Assembly: GCF_024623455.1 (NCBI RefSeq)
Contig: NZ_JANIPJ010000011.1
Location: 1-64,000 of the forward strand
Origin: Paenibacillus soyae
GTDB lineage: Bacteria > Bacillota > Bacilli > Paenibacillales > Paenibacillaceae
DNA: 64,000 bases
Reading direction: 5' to 3'
In this document: in pieces, positions 20,159 through 26,882 of the stretch
Layout of the letters: the number at the start of each line of letters is the position of its first letter
Position numbering within the stretch: position 1 is the first letter of the stretch
Made by a program: the position numbers and the translations under genes
Notes under the pieces: model-generated
Databases searched by the model: none
Seen by the model: only the letters and a program-made list of their open reading frames with translations
What the model was told of the DNA's origin: nothing

Positions 20159-21196
20159 ATGGAGAACGTTAATAAACGGGTAGGCCGTAGAACGGTAAAT
20201 GAGCGGACGCCGATCGCTGACGTCGGACTAAATACGTTTACGTTGCAGGAGGCAGTAACCTTCGTTATGAAGGTTAAGCGCGCTAAGAATCTCAAGCCGC
20301 GGACGATTCGCGGATATGAGGACAATATGCAGTATTTTATCGATTGGGTAACGGAGAGATACGGCGAGATCGGTATCGGCAAGGTGACGGCCGCCATGCT
20401 ACGTGATTACGTATTGTGGTGTTCGGAGGAGAAGACGTATTACGAGGGGCATCCGTTTAAGGCAGATTACGATAAGGAGCGGAAGGGGCTTTCGCCGGCG
20501 TCCGTAAACGTCCGTATTCGCGTTCTAAAGACGGTGTTCTCCGTTCTGTATGCGGAAGAGGTTATCGACCGTAATCCGGCTCTAAACGTGTCTCTGATGC
20601 GCCAGGATGAGGATACGGTTGAACCGTTGACCGAGGACGAGTTGAGGCGGTTTATGAGCGCGCCTAATCAACGTATGTGGGCTCAATGGAGAGATTACGT
20701 TATTATGGTGCTAATCCTCGATACCGGGCTTCGGATCAACGAAATCTGCGCGCTAGAGAAGACGGAGGTCGACTTTAAGCAAAAACTTATTACGTTGCCG
20801 GCCGTTAAGAATAAGAATCGGAAGAGTCGAGTATTACCATTATCGACGGAGACAGCTCGCTTATTGAAACAGCTTATTACGGAGACCGGACAGCACTTCG
20901 ATACTACTTACGTTTTCACAACGAATTATGGCGAGCAATTGAGCGAGAAGACGATTCAGAAGGCGTTCGATAAGTACGCGGAGAAGGCGAAGCTGGGGCG
21001 TAATGTGTCGCCGCATGTCCTGAGACACAATTTCGGCACGATGGCGGCCGAAGCAGGAATGAGCGTATTTCATTTGCAGAAGATGTTGGGGCACGCGGAC
21101 ATCAAAACGACAAGGAAGTATGTGCAGCTTAGTGCGGAGTCGATCGCGGAGCAACACAAGCGTTTTAGTCCGTTAGGAAGGATTATCAAGCGATAG
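20159..21196 (+). CDS. int: Phage-type tyrosine recombinase (integrase)
   Basis: 345 residues. An N-terminal SAM-like core-binding domain spans about residues 25-130. The catalytic domain follows with Arg in DTGLRINEIC (near 197), HVLRH (near 285), LGHADIKTTRKYV containing the second His and the nucleophilic Tyr (near 310-323). All six expected catalytic positions seem present, so the enzyme may be active. ATG at 20159 lies 150 bp from attL and reads inward. The integration target is tRNA-Ser. Confidence 0.95.
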   Translation: MENVNKRVGRRTVNERTPIADVGLNTFTLQEAVTFVMKVKRAKNLKPRTIRGYEDNMQYFIDWVTERYGEIGIGKVTAAMLRDYVLWCSEEKTYYEGHPFKADYDKERKGLSPASVNVRIRVLKTVFSVLYAEEVIDRNPALNVSLMRQDEDTVEPLTEDELRRFMSAPNQRMWAQWRDYVIMVLILDTGLRINEICALEKTEVDFKQKLITLPAVKNKNRKSRVLPLSTETARLLKQLITETGQHFDTTYVFTTNYGEQLSEKTIQKAFDKYAEKAKLGRNVSPHVLRHNFGTMAAEAGMSVFHLQKMLGHADIKTTRKYVQLSAESIAEQHKRFSPLGRIIKR

Positions 21197-21226
21197 ACCT
21201 TCGGAAAAAACGGAAGCAAGACAGGC

Positions 21227-21256
21227 GGGACAACTGAGTACATCAGATGGTATAAT
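21227..21256 (+). promoter_or_regulatory. Promoter of the holin-like toxin gene
   Basis: Perfect -10 TATAAT at 21251-21256, with GGGACA at 21227-21232 (18-bp spacer) as a 4/6 match to the -35. The toxin start codon is 39 bp downstream. Confidence 0.55.
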
Positions 21257-21294
21257 ATAGTCAGACCGATGCACCGAAGAGAAAGGTCGTACTA

Positions 21295-21396
21295 TTGAAA
21301 ACAAACGAAGCGATTGCGTTGATGCTTAATTTCGGAATGTTCGTTATTTCCATGATATCGCTTGTAGTTGCAATCATTGTTGTATCGTCTAAGTAA
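21295..21396 (+). CDS. Holin-like toxin peptide (type I toxin-antitoxin, TxpA/BsrG-like)
   Basis: 33-residue hydrophobic peptide with TTG start and an upstream GAAAGGT. It has the family pattern of a short N-terminal part with EAIALMLNFGMFVIS, one membrane helix (about residues 8-30) and a short Lys-ending tail. Peptides of this 'putative holin-like toxin' group are widespread in Bacillota prophages and are usually silenced by an antisense RNA. No convincing antisense promoter could be picked out here, though TTGACA occurs on the minus strand at 21497-21502. It may stabilise the element. Confidence 0.7.
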   Translation: MKTNEAIALMLNFGMFVISMISLVVAIIVVSSK

Positions 21397-21595
21397 AAAT
21401 AGAAAATAGCCCGCCATCCGCCAAGATAATCGGGCCATCTTCGTAGTGTACAAATAAAACCTTCGGTGCTTCGGTCGAAAATCATGATACATAATTGTCA
21501 ACAGAAACGTTTACTTTAAGTATACCGCTAATTATGTGCGATTGGAAGTTGTGAATAAAATAATCTTGTGATATAGGAACGAAAGCTATGCAAAA

Positions 21596-21643
21596 GCCCG
21601 TCAGTATTACGGAGTTATTCCGTGGTACTGGCGGGCTTTTTTT
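21596..21643. terminator. Bidirectional terminator
   Basis: Long near-perfect hairpin from GCCCG (21596) to CGGGC (21636), about 18 bp with two wobble pairs, followed by T7 on the plus strand and TTTT on the minus strand. It separates the rightward toxin transcript from the leftward gene cluster, and overlaps the 3' end of the 21615-21929 gene. Confidence 0.85.
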
Positions 21644-21929
21644 CGTAGTTCACGGCCACCTTATCGAGATGCCACCACCACTCGGTAAGCGGCTTCGTAC
21701 TGCGGTCGAAATCGTATACGTGCGCGATATGCTGATACATTCTCGTAGCGTTCCGGTAAAGGGTTTCGTCATGCTGGCGTAGCGTCTCCCGGTCGTCATC
21801 GTTGAGCTCGGTAAGTCTCGCTTGGATAGCGCTACGGTTATGCAGCATCTCGATTGCCTCGAACGGGCTCGTTTCGAAGTCGTCCACGTCGAGGCCGTAA
21901 TTCTGAATCATTTGTTTTACCGGTTGCAC
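21615..21929 (-). CDS. Hypothetical phage-element protein
   Basis: 104 residues, charged, predicted mainly helical, no recognised domain. GTG start at 21929 has AGGAGG 7 nt upstream, which supports expression. Last gene of the leftward cluster that begins with the repressor; the stop codon lies inside the shared terminator hairpin. Confidence 0.65.
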   Translation of the reverse strand: MQPVKQMIQNYGLDVDDFETSPFEAIEMLHNRSAIQARLTELNDDDRETLRQHDETLYRNATRMYQHIAHVYDFDRSTKPLTEWWWHLDKVAVNYEKKPASTTE

Positions 21930-21963
21930 TTGCGTTCCTCCTACGCTTGAAATAACCCGCGTA

Positions 21964-22035
21964 AATTAGCCACAGAGCCGTTCTAACTCTATCCGAATGG
22001 TAACGGTAGGGCAGACGGCCGAGGCGCTAATTTCA
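21964..22035. other. Inverted-repeat leader upstream of 21929 gene
   Basis: AAATTAGC (from about 21964) and GCTAATTT (near 22027-22034) are an 8-bp inverted repeat enclosing an inner GCCGT/ACGGC pair. On the minus strand this is the 5' leader of the 21615-21929 gene. It could be a structured leader or a small RNA. Confidence 0.35.
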
Positions 22036-22056
22036 CGGTGATTTTACGAATAAAAA

Positions 22057-22085
22057 GACCGCCAATCAAACGCGCTCATGGCGGC
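22057..22085 (-). terminator. Terminator after the 22096-22365 gene
   Basis: CCGCCA (22059-22064) pairs with TGGCGG (22079-22084). On the minus strand it is followed by CTTTTT. Confidence 0.7.
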
Positions 22086-22095
22086 ATTACTCGTT

Positions 22096-22365
22096 CTACT
22101 GTTTTTCAAATTCATACTTAATCCTTCGGGCCGCATCGAATGAGTCATCGAGAATGAACGGGTCGAATCCGGAGTCATTTCCCGTTATCTCTCGCGTCGG
22201 ACCGGACAGGAATCTGACGATATTAAAGTCCTCAACCTCGCCTAATTCGCCCCCGTCAAAAATTACCCGATACCTTGTCGATCGTTTATCCGTCATTAGT
22301 TCCGCCAGAACCGTACATGTCCGGCCGTTGTGCAGAAGCACATGGTCACCTATATTTGCAAGCAT
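22096..22365 (-). CDS. Hypothetical protein
   Basis: 89 residues with a short N-terminal beta-rich stretch (MLANIGDHVLLHNGRTCTVL) reminiscent of small SH3-like phage proteins, and an acidic C-terminal half. ATG start with GGAGGT upstream. No family recognised. It lies in the leftward cluster, 12 bp after the membrane-protein gene. Confidence 0.6.
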   Translation of the reverse strand: MLANIGDHVLLHNGRTCTVLAELMTDKRSTRYRVIFDGGELGEVEDFNIVRFLSGPTREITGNDSGFDPFILDDSFDAARRIKYEFEKQ

Positions 22366-22377
22366 GGCCGACCTCCG

Positions 22378-22728
22378 TTAATCCATATGTTTGAACTTGT
22401 AGTCTTTAACACTGTCAAGCGTTGCCTTCGATTTGCCCGTTTCCGGATGTGAAGCCGCGGCCGCTCTCGATAACGACGACGGTGCTGACTGCTGCGAAAA
22501 CATATGCGCGCGGATCTCCTCGAGGTATTCGAGAATATAAGCAAGCGCCAGGAATACAATGCCTGCGACAGCTCCGCTTAACCACCAGTATAACGCAACC
22601 GTAACCCGGAATCCTTCTTCTACATTCAGATAATCGTATAACGGATCCTGCCGTAATCCATAAAATATTCCGCACGCGATGCCGGCCACGATCGAAGCCC
22701 AGCCGATAAAACGTAAGAGACCAACCAA
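22378..22728 (-). CDS. Small membrane protein
   Basis: About 116 residues with two predicted membrane helices (near residues 8-25 and 45-68) and a polar C-terminal tail. The TTG at 22728 is chosen as start: GGAGG lies 8 nt upstream, while the GTG at 22737 directly abuts it. In a lysogeny cluster such proteins sometimes act in superinfection exclusion, but nothing specific supports that here. Confidence 0.55.
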   Translation of the reverse strand: MVGLLRFIGWASIVAGIACGIFYGLRQDPLYDYLNVEEGFRVTVALYWWLSGAVAGIVFLALAYILEYLEEIRAHMFSQQSAPSSLSRAAAASHPETGKSKATLDSVKDYKFKHMD

Positions 22729-22785
22729 CGTTACCACCTCCGGTTATTATAGGCTTATTTTACCACCCGTCCTTGTAGTTGACTA

Positions 22786-22811
22786 CGAAAAAAGCCGCGC
22801 AAATGGCGGCT
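22786..22811 (-). terminator. Terminator after the 22850-23368 gene
   Basis: AGCCGC (22793-22798) pairs with GCGGCT (22806-22811). Reading leftward it is followed by TTTTTT. Confidence 0.8.
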
Positions 22812-22849
22812 GCACTTTCGTAAATATGTATTATCGTGATAATTCCGTC

Positions 22850-23368
22850 CTATTTACCGCCCCTGGAGCGAAAGTAAGCATCAGCTAATTTAACTATGTC
22901 CGGTGCAATTTTCAGGCCATAATCAAAACTGCGGCGAAGTAGATTAGTGACCTTTTCCCAGTTGGTAGTCGGTTTTTGAACCTCTTCCTTTACTTGTTCG
23001 ACTAAATCCATGGCGGCTGCTTTCTCTTCTTCGGTTAGGTCTGAGTATTCAATCGCTAGATGTACTTGGTTTATCAATTCGGTATGAACTGATTGTATTT
23101 GTTTGACTTCTTGGTTAACTGTAATCAGTGAGGCTTTAATTGATTTCTGAATTGCCTTATCTTGAAGTGCTTTCAAAACACTAAGTTTACCTTCATGGAA
23201 CGATGCTTTTCTGAAGGTAACTAACTCAATTGGTTTTCCCTGCCTTTTTTCCTCAAATCGCCCCCTAATTGAACTAGAGCAATCCGTAATCCACTTTTGT
23301 ACTTCGGGGTCATCTACTGGAAGGCCATGAAGGCTGGTTCCCCTCGTAATCAAATCCGAAAAAGGCAT
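22850..23368 (-). CDS. Hypothetical protein in lysogeny cluster
   Basis: 172 residues, largely helical, with a coiled-coil-prone middle (KALQDKAIQKSIKASLITVN onward) and a C-terminal helix ending DAYFRSRGGK. More AT-rich than neighbouring element genes. It lies 14 bp downstream of the repressor and has its own terminator, so it is probably co-expressed in the lysogen. Lysogenic cargo here often affects immunity or exclusion. No family recognised. Confidence 0.6.
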   Translation of the reverse strand: MPFSDLITRGTSLHGLPVDDPEVQKWITDCSSSIRGRFEEKRQGKPIELVTFRKASFHEGKLSVLKALQDKAIQKSIKASLITVNQEVKQIQSVHTELINQVHLAIEYSDLTEEEKAAAMDLVEQVKEEVQKPTTNWEKVTNLLRRSFDYGLKIAPDIVKLADAYFRSRGGK

Positions 23369-23382
23369 TATGATTCCTCCAT

Positions 23383-23595
23383 CTACTGATTATCCGGCGC
23401 AAATTCGATTAATTCACCAGGCGTGATGCCGAGTCCTTTACAGAGACCTTCGATAGTATCGTAATCAATCCGCTTTGTCGCGTTGGCTGCGAGTGAGGTA
23501 ATCGTATTGCGGCTAACACCGGTTAATTCGACGACATCTTTATTTGTTAATCCACGTTGTTTCATGATATCTCCAAGTCTACATCGTACGACCAT
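23383..23595 (-). CDS. Cro/CI-type repressor
   Basis: 70-residue single HTH_3 (XRE) domain. MVVRCRLGDIMKQRGLTNKD leads into the helix-turn-helix VVELTGVSRNTITSLA, then a short C-terminal segment ending GITPGELIEFAPDNQ. The start is the ATG at 23595, because GGAGGAG lies 5 nt upstream. No dimerisation or RecA-cleavage domain, so induction would need another route. Two identical operators lie just upstream between this gene and the rightward early operon. Confidence 0.85.
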   Translation of the reverse strand: MVVRCRLGDIMKQRGLTNKDVVELTGVSRNTITSLAANATKRIDYDTIEGLCKGLGITPGELIEFAPDNQ

Positions 23596-23615
23596 AAAAA
23601 CTCCTCCAAAAAAAT

Positions 23616-23681
23616 ATGCACAACATGTTGACATGCTGAAAACAAGGGTGTAATATGTACTCATGCACAACATGTTGACAT
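23616..23681. promoter_or_regulatory. Paired repressor operators
   Basis: ATGCACAACATGTTGACAT occurs exactly twice, at 23616-23634 and 23663-23681, 47 bp apart. Each contains the perfect palindrome CAACATGTTG (23621-23630, 23668-23677). The palindromes lie between the divergent repressor gene and the early operon; the first overlaps the TTGACA of a near-consensus promoter. Confidence 0.8.
23628..23656 (+). promoter_or_regulatory. Rightward early promoter of the element
   Basis: TTGACA at 23628-23633, a 17-bp spacer, and TAATAT at 23651-23656. The -35 is within the first operator and the second operator begins 7 bp after the -10, so repressor binding would block it. Confidence 0.75.
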
Positions 23682-23768
23682 ATCGAAATGTCGACTTACA
23701 GGGTAATACGTTTAGTTTATCAAAACGTCGCATTTCTTACAATTATATTTATTAGGAGGTTTCATCTT

Positions 23769-24038
23769 ATGCCAAACGTTACCGCCCGCACAACTCGTCT
23801 CCGCTACGTACTCGTTCCCGAATTGCAGCTATTTCGCGTCACTATCCTCGACTCCGATCGTTGGACTTGCTTTATCGTACAGCCGCCGTTCTTCCGCGCC
23901 GTAACCGGTATCGGCAGCGGTAAAGTACTCGGAACCGTCCGCGTTAACGCCGATCAACTCGTTTCATTAACGGGGATGCCCGCTAAAAAGGAGGTGAGCA
24001 CCGATGATGCTCGTTCTCGCTTCGTCCAATACGCCTAA
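23769..24038 (+). CDS. Hypothetical early protein
   Basis: 89 residues, basic N-terminus (MPNVTARTTRLRYVLVPELQ), predicted beta-rich, no recognised family. ATG at 23769 with AGGAGG upstream is chosen. First gene after the repressor-controlled promoter; it overlaps the next small gene by 35 bp. Confidence 0.65.
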   Translation: MPNVTARTTRLRYVLVPELQLFRVTILDSDRWTCFIVQPPFFRAVTGIGSGKVLGTVRVNADQLVSLTGMPAKKEVSTDDARSRFVQYA

Positions 24039-24150
24039 TCGTTCCGTTTCCCGCACGCCGCGTGGCCGCTTGGTCGCTCGGATCCTCGGCGCAATCTTCG
24101 GTGAATTCTTGCGTGCTGCTTTCGGTGCGTGGCTCGGAGGTGCGCGATAA
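24004..24150 (+). CDS. Small hypothetical protein (48 aa)
   Basis: Short gene, ATG at 24004, with GGAGGTG 8 nt upstream; stop taa at 24148-24150. It has a basic N-terminal half (RSVSRTPRGRLVARI) and a hydrophobic, amphipathic C-terminal half (LGAIFGEFLRAAFGAWLGG), suggesting a membrane-associating peptide. The stop shares one base with the next start (TAATG), so it belongs to a coupled operon. Confidence 0.65.
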   Translation: MMLVLASSNTPNRSVSRTPRGRLVARILGAIFGEFLRAAFGAWLGGAR

Positions 24151-24461
24151 TGCCTAAGAGAACGTTCAACATACGCCAATTCAACATGCAAACCGGCGAA
24201 TTTAAGAACGATGAAACGATCGACCCGCTACCGGTCAGTTACTCCCGGAGTAATGAAGTCAACGGTTTCTACGAACTTACGCTTGCGGCCGTCGGACTCC
24301 GCAAAACGCGTCAATCCGCATTCGTCAGTCCGGCGTCGATGCAGAAGCTATTGCCGGCAGGCGCCGATCCAGCTTACGGATACGTTCCGGTACGTTGCAC
24401 ACATTTAGCCGAAATCGGATTCGATCTTCGTAAGAACGGAAGGAGGCGGAGGGTCGTATGA
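24150..24461 (+). CDS. Hypothetical early protein
   Basis: 103 residues starting MPKRTFNIRQFNMQTGEFKN. No known family. Start fixed by the one-base overlap with the preceding stop and by GGAGGTG upstream. Its end overlaps the next gene (ATGA). Confidence 0.65.
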   Translation: MPKRTFNIRQFNMQTGEFKNDETIDPLPVSYSRSNEVNGFYELTLAAVGLRKTRQSAFVSPASMQKLLPAGADPAYGYVPVRCTHLAEIGFDLRKNGRRRRVV

Positions 24462-24643
24462 AAACATTGGCCGATCGAGTTTTATTCTATACGCGGAAAG
24501 CTAACTCCTATAGTCAGCGCCGGTATGATGTATTGACTGGCCGCACGACGCAGCGCCCGCCATCGAACCGGTTCGTGCGGTTGATCGCGTATCGCGACGC
24601 GTTCCGTTCGCGCGTTGAAGCGGAGAGGGGTGCGTCATTATGA
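24458..24643 (+). CDS. Small basic hypothetical protein
   Basis: 61 residues, many Arg, starting MKTLADRVLFYTRKANSYSQ. Joined to both neighbours by ATGA overlaps, so it is probably translated by coupling. GGAGGCGGAGGG lies upstream. No family recognised; the charge suggests nucleic-acid contact. Confidence 0.6.
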   Translation: MKTLADRVLFYTRKANSYSQRRYDVLTGRTTQRPPSNRFVRLIAYRDAFRSRVEAERGASL

Positions 24644-24981
24644 AGCGCATAGCACTTATTCACGGTCCTTACGACGACACCGGCGATGGGTCCGGCGTAG
24701 AGTACGTAATTGAACACGGCCGCCTTGTCGACGGTTACCACGCTATGTACGTTAGCCGCCGTGGTGAGCTTTTCGTTGCGCCCGTCCGGAAGGTAGACGG
24801 AAAGGAAACGTTGTACGTCTTGCAGCACGAGACCGTTCAGTTAGCTTCGGACGTTACCCACGGCGACGCCGTTATCGACGAAGTATACGCAGACTTGACG
24901 GCCATGACCGCCTGGCAGTTTGTGACGCAAGTTCTTATGTACGCTGATGTCCACGTTGAGTTGGAGGTAGCGAAGAAGTGA
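24640..24981 (+). CDS. Hypothetical early protein
   Basis: 113 residues starting MKRIALIHGPYDDTGDGSGV. The ATG overlaps the previous stop (ATGA) and has GGAGAGGGGTG upstream. Predicted alpha/beta, acidic, no family recognised. Last gene of the 23,769-24,981 operon; directly downstream lies the hairpin-rich gene-free region. Confidence 0.65.
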   Translation: MKRIALIHGPYDDTGDGSGVEYVIEHGRLVDGYHAMYVSRRGELFVAPVRKVDGKETLYVLQHETVQLASDVTHGDAVIDEVYADLTAMTAWQFVTQVLMYADVHVELEVAKK

Positions 24982-24982
24982 T

Positions 24983-25369
24983 CGGAGTTTTCCGCCTGAT
25001 GATCCGCGCTGGCTTCGCGGTGAAAGGGACGTTTGTCCCTAGCGGATAGCCGCCATAATTGCGCCAACAGTTGTTGCGTGCCTATTCCGCATGCCCAGCC
25101 AGGTCAGCGTTACCGTCCGGCCTTTTCGGCTGGAAGTCCGTACCTTGCCGGCGGCAACCGGTTAGAGGATCGCTATGCGGACAAGCTTTACCGGACGTAG
25201 CTGCAACTACGTTCGTGCATTACCGTCGGGGTAGCTGCAACTATCCCGGCCGATCGCGTGTTACCGGACTCATGGCGGCAACCATGGGCAACCGGTTCAC
25301 ATATTGCGGATGATTACGCGGGTAGCTTGGCTACTGGACGAATCGGCAATGGCGGCCGGAACCGTCATT
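24983..25369 (+). ncRNA. Candidate large structured RNA (hairpin cluster with CNGNAA loops)
   Basis: About 390 nt without a credible gene. Hairpins in order: CGGA-GTTT-TCCG (24983-24994), AGGGAC-GTTT-GTCCCT (25025-25040), CCGGCC/GGCTGG (25117-25133), GCCGG-CGGCAA-CCGGT (25147-25162), CGTAG-CTGCAA-CTACG (25196-25211), CGGGGTAG-CTGCAA-CTATCCCG (25227-25248), CATGG-CGGCAA-CCATG (25271-25286), GTAGC/GCTAC (25322-25334), AATGGCGG-CCGGAA-CCGTCATT (25348-25369). TCCGCAT (25086-25092) pairs with ATGCGGA (25175-25181), enclosing two hairpins. Five loops share C-N-G-N-A-A, and TTACCG precedes four hairpins. Strand and ends are inferred from the flanking operon direction. Confidence 0.5.
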
Positions 25370-25590
25370 CGTTCTTGGCGCGTGTGGTCATCGGGGTTTA
25401 AGGGACGTCCGGCGCGAGTGGCATCGTATACCGGGCGTCTTCGTTGTTTCTATACCCAATTATACGAACGTATGTGCTCTTGGTTTCGGAGTAAAAGAGA
25501 GTTCACAAATTAGACACAAATTACCGAAAATCACAGTGCCGACTTTCTAAAAGGATGTCCTTACCTAGTTAGGAGGTATTTTTCCGGAAA

Positions 25591-25747
25591 GTGTGCGAAA
25601 GTGAACCGGACTACGACTATATAAGTGAGGCGCAAATTATCCGGGGATGTGCGAGATGGCTGCGAGCGGTGGTTATATAAGTGATGCCGCAAAATTTATC
25701 CCCGCCGAAGTGTGCAAAACGGCGATCAGCTGCGGTTATATAAGTGA
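25591..25747 (+). repeat. Three-copy direct repeat (56-63 bp period)
   Basis: TATATAAGTGA occurs at 25618-25628, 25674-25684 and 25737-25747. In each copy TGTGC[GA]A lies at a fixed distance, with 21 nt between GTGCRA and TATAAG. Copies 1 and 2 are followed by CAAATTATCC- or CAAAATTTATCC-type sequence. The stretch lies just upstream of the 25809-26095 genes. It could be a promoter array for the element's own sigma factor, operators, or origin iterons. Confidence 0.65.
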
Positions 25748-25808
25748 GGGTCTGAAGCGGGTTACCCGCACGACATAAATATTCCAACGATAAGGGAGAC
25801 GATGAACG

Positions 25809-25901
25809 ATGAACAATCAACAAATGCGTAAAGAGGTTGCGAGGTCGCCCGGAGATAACCGGGTCTGCTTTACACCATCTGAAAGGAAGATGACGGAATG
25901 A
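25809..25901 (+). CDS. Very small hypothetical protein (30 aa)
   Basis: ATG at 25809 with AAGGGAG about 10 nt upstream; 30 residues (MNNQQMRKEVARSPGDNRVC and on), stop tga at 25899-25901 overlapping the next start (ATGA). It may be a real peptide or a coupling leader for the next gene. Confidence 0.4.
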   Translation: MNNQQMRKEVARSPGDNRVCFTPSERKMTE

Positions 25902-26095
25902 GAATCGTTCATTCAATGCGAATGGCCGGTTGGTTGATGTACCGCGGTCACAAGTTGTTGCGGATCGAGGATAATCGGCTTCAACCAGGTTATCAGATGT
26001 TCATATTCGGAGATAGCGATAGACTTCGTAATGATATGTCGGAGTATGTACCGGATAAGGGGGCGGAGGGTATACGTAGGCCCCAAAGGGGATGA
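25898..26095 (+). CDS. Small protein, DUF5659-like
   Basis: 65 residues. The segment MAGWLMYRGHKLLRIEDNRL, then YQMFIFGDSDRLRNDMSEYV, resembles the small phage DUF5659 pattern (a position-specific helix, then a beta hairpin ending with F-x-F/D). GGAAGATGACGG precedes the start. Assignment is by eye only. Confidence 0.5.
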   Translation: MRIVHSMRMAGWLMYRGHKLLRIEDNRLQPGYQMFIFGDSDRLRNDMSEYVPDKGAEGIRRPQRG

Positions 26096-26177
26096 CGTAG
26101 TATTAACGTCGTTTTTAATGTGTTTGTGGCAGGCAAATTACAATTTTCCAAAATAAATTTTCTAAGGGGCTGCTCAC

Positions 26178-26882
26178 GTGTCCGTATTTCAAAGGGTAGG
26201 GGAAGAAGTGCTCCTCCATGTCGCAAAACAGGAATATATAGACCGCCGTCGTCGCGCAGTAGACCGGGCCTGGGCTAATTACAGAGGTACTTGTATAGAG
26301 AGGGAAGAACGAGGGGAGCCCGATCCTTATCGGTACGGATTCGAGGAATTATCGTACCAAACGGACGCATTCGTTAGAAGGGAAGCCGCACGTTGGGCGA
26401 AGACAAGCCGAAATTATAGAGTTTACGAGGACGATTTCGAAAGTCAGTTTCGATTTATCGTTGTTAAAGCGGCGTTAAGGTATGACGGCATGGACGGTAC
26501 CTTTTTCGACTACTTACGTGGTGCAATAGCGAATGCAGGTCGAGATATGGTCCGAATGGCGAAAAGAAAGAAGAGGCGCATTAATCATACGGCTCGATCG
26601 CTAGACGTGGAGAATGTGCTCAAATTAGCGGAAAGATGCCGAGAAGTACCTAGTGCGGAGCAAGAGGCATTATTAAGAATGACAATTGAAGATATTTTCG
26701 AGGATCCGGACCTAAGTCATCAAGAGTACGAACTACTTCAATTCCTTCGAACGTGTCCCGATGCAACACTAGATGAAATCGCAAAAACAATTGAGGTAAG
26801 GGATCGGAAACAAGCATCGAGGGTGAGACAAAGGCTCGCCCGGAAGTTGGTAAAACATTTAGAACAGGAGGCAATAACATGA
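26178..26882 (+). CDS. Phage-type RNA polymerase sigma factor
   Basis: 234 residues. A region 2-like segment lies around residues 92-135 (FESQFRFIVVKAALRYDGMD, then YLRGAIANAGRDMVRMAKRK). A region 4-like HTH is at the C-terminus (SHQEYELLQFLRTC then ATLDEIAKTIE and QASRVRQRLARKLVKHL). GTG start at 26178 with AAGGGG upstream. Likely directs late transcription of the element. Its stop overlaps the next gene (ATGA). Confidence 0.75.
   Translation: MSVFQRVGEEVLLHVAKQEYIDRRRRAVDRAWANYRGTCIEREERGEPDPYRYGFEELSYQTDAFVRREAARWAKTSRNYRVYEDDFESQFRFIVVKAALRYDGMDGTFFDYLRGAIANAGRDMVRMAKRKKRRINHTARSLDVENVLKLAERCREVPSAEQEALLRMTIEDIFEDPDLSHQEYELLQFLRTCPDATLDEIAKTIEVRDRKQASRVRQRLARKLVKHLEQEAIT

Noticed and set aside
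25059..25313. Open frame of 84 codons across the hairpin cluster
   Set aside because: No ribosome site, no protein pattern, and the repeated residues in it come from the repeated hairpin loops.
25304..25513. Open frame of 69 codons after the hairpin cluster
   Set aside because: Poor start context, no recognised domain, and it sits in a structured non-coding stretch.
24983..25747. tRNA or integron attC sites in the hairpin region
   Set aside because: No cloverleaf with CCA, and hairpins lack the R'/R'' core and imperfect-stem layout of attC sites.
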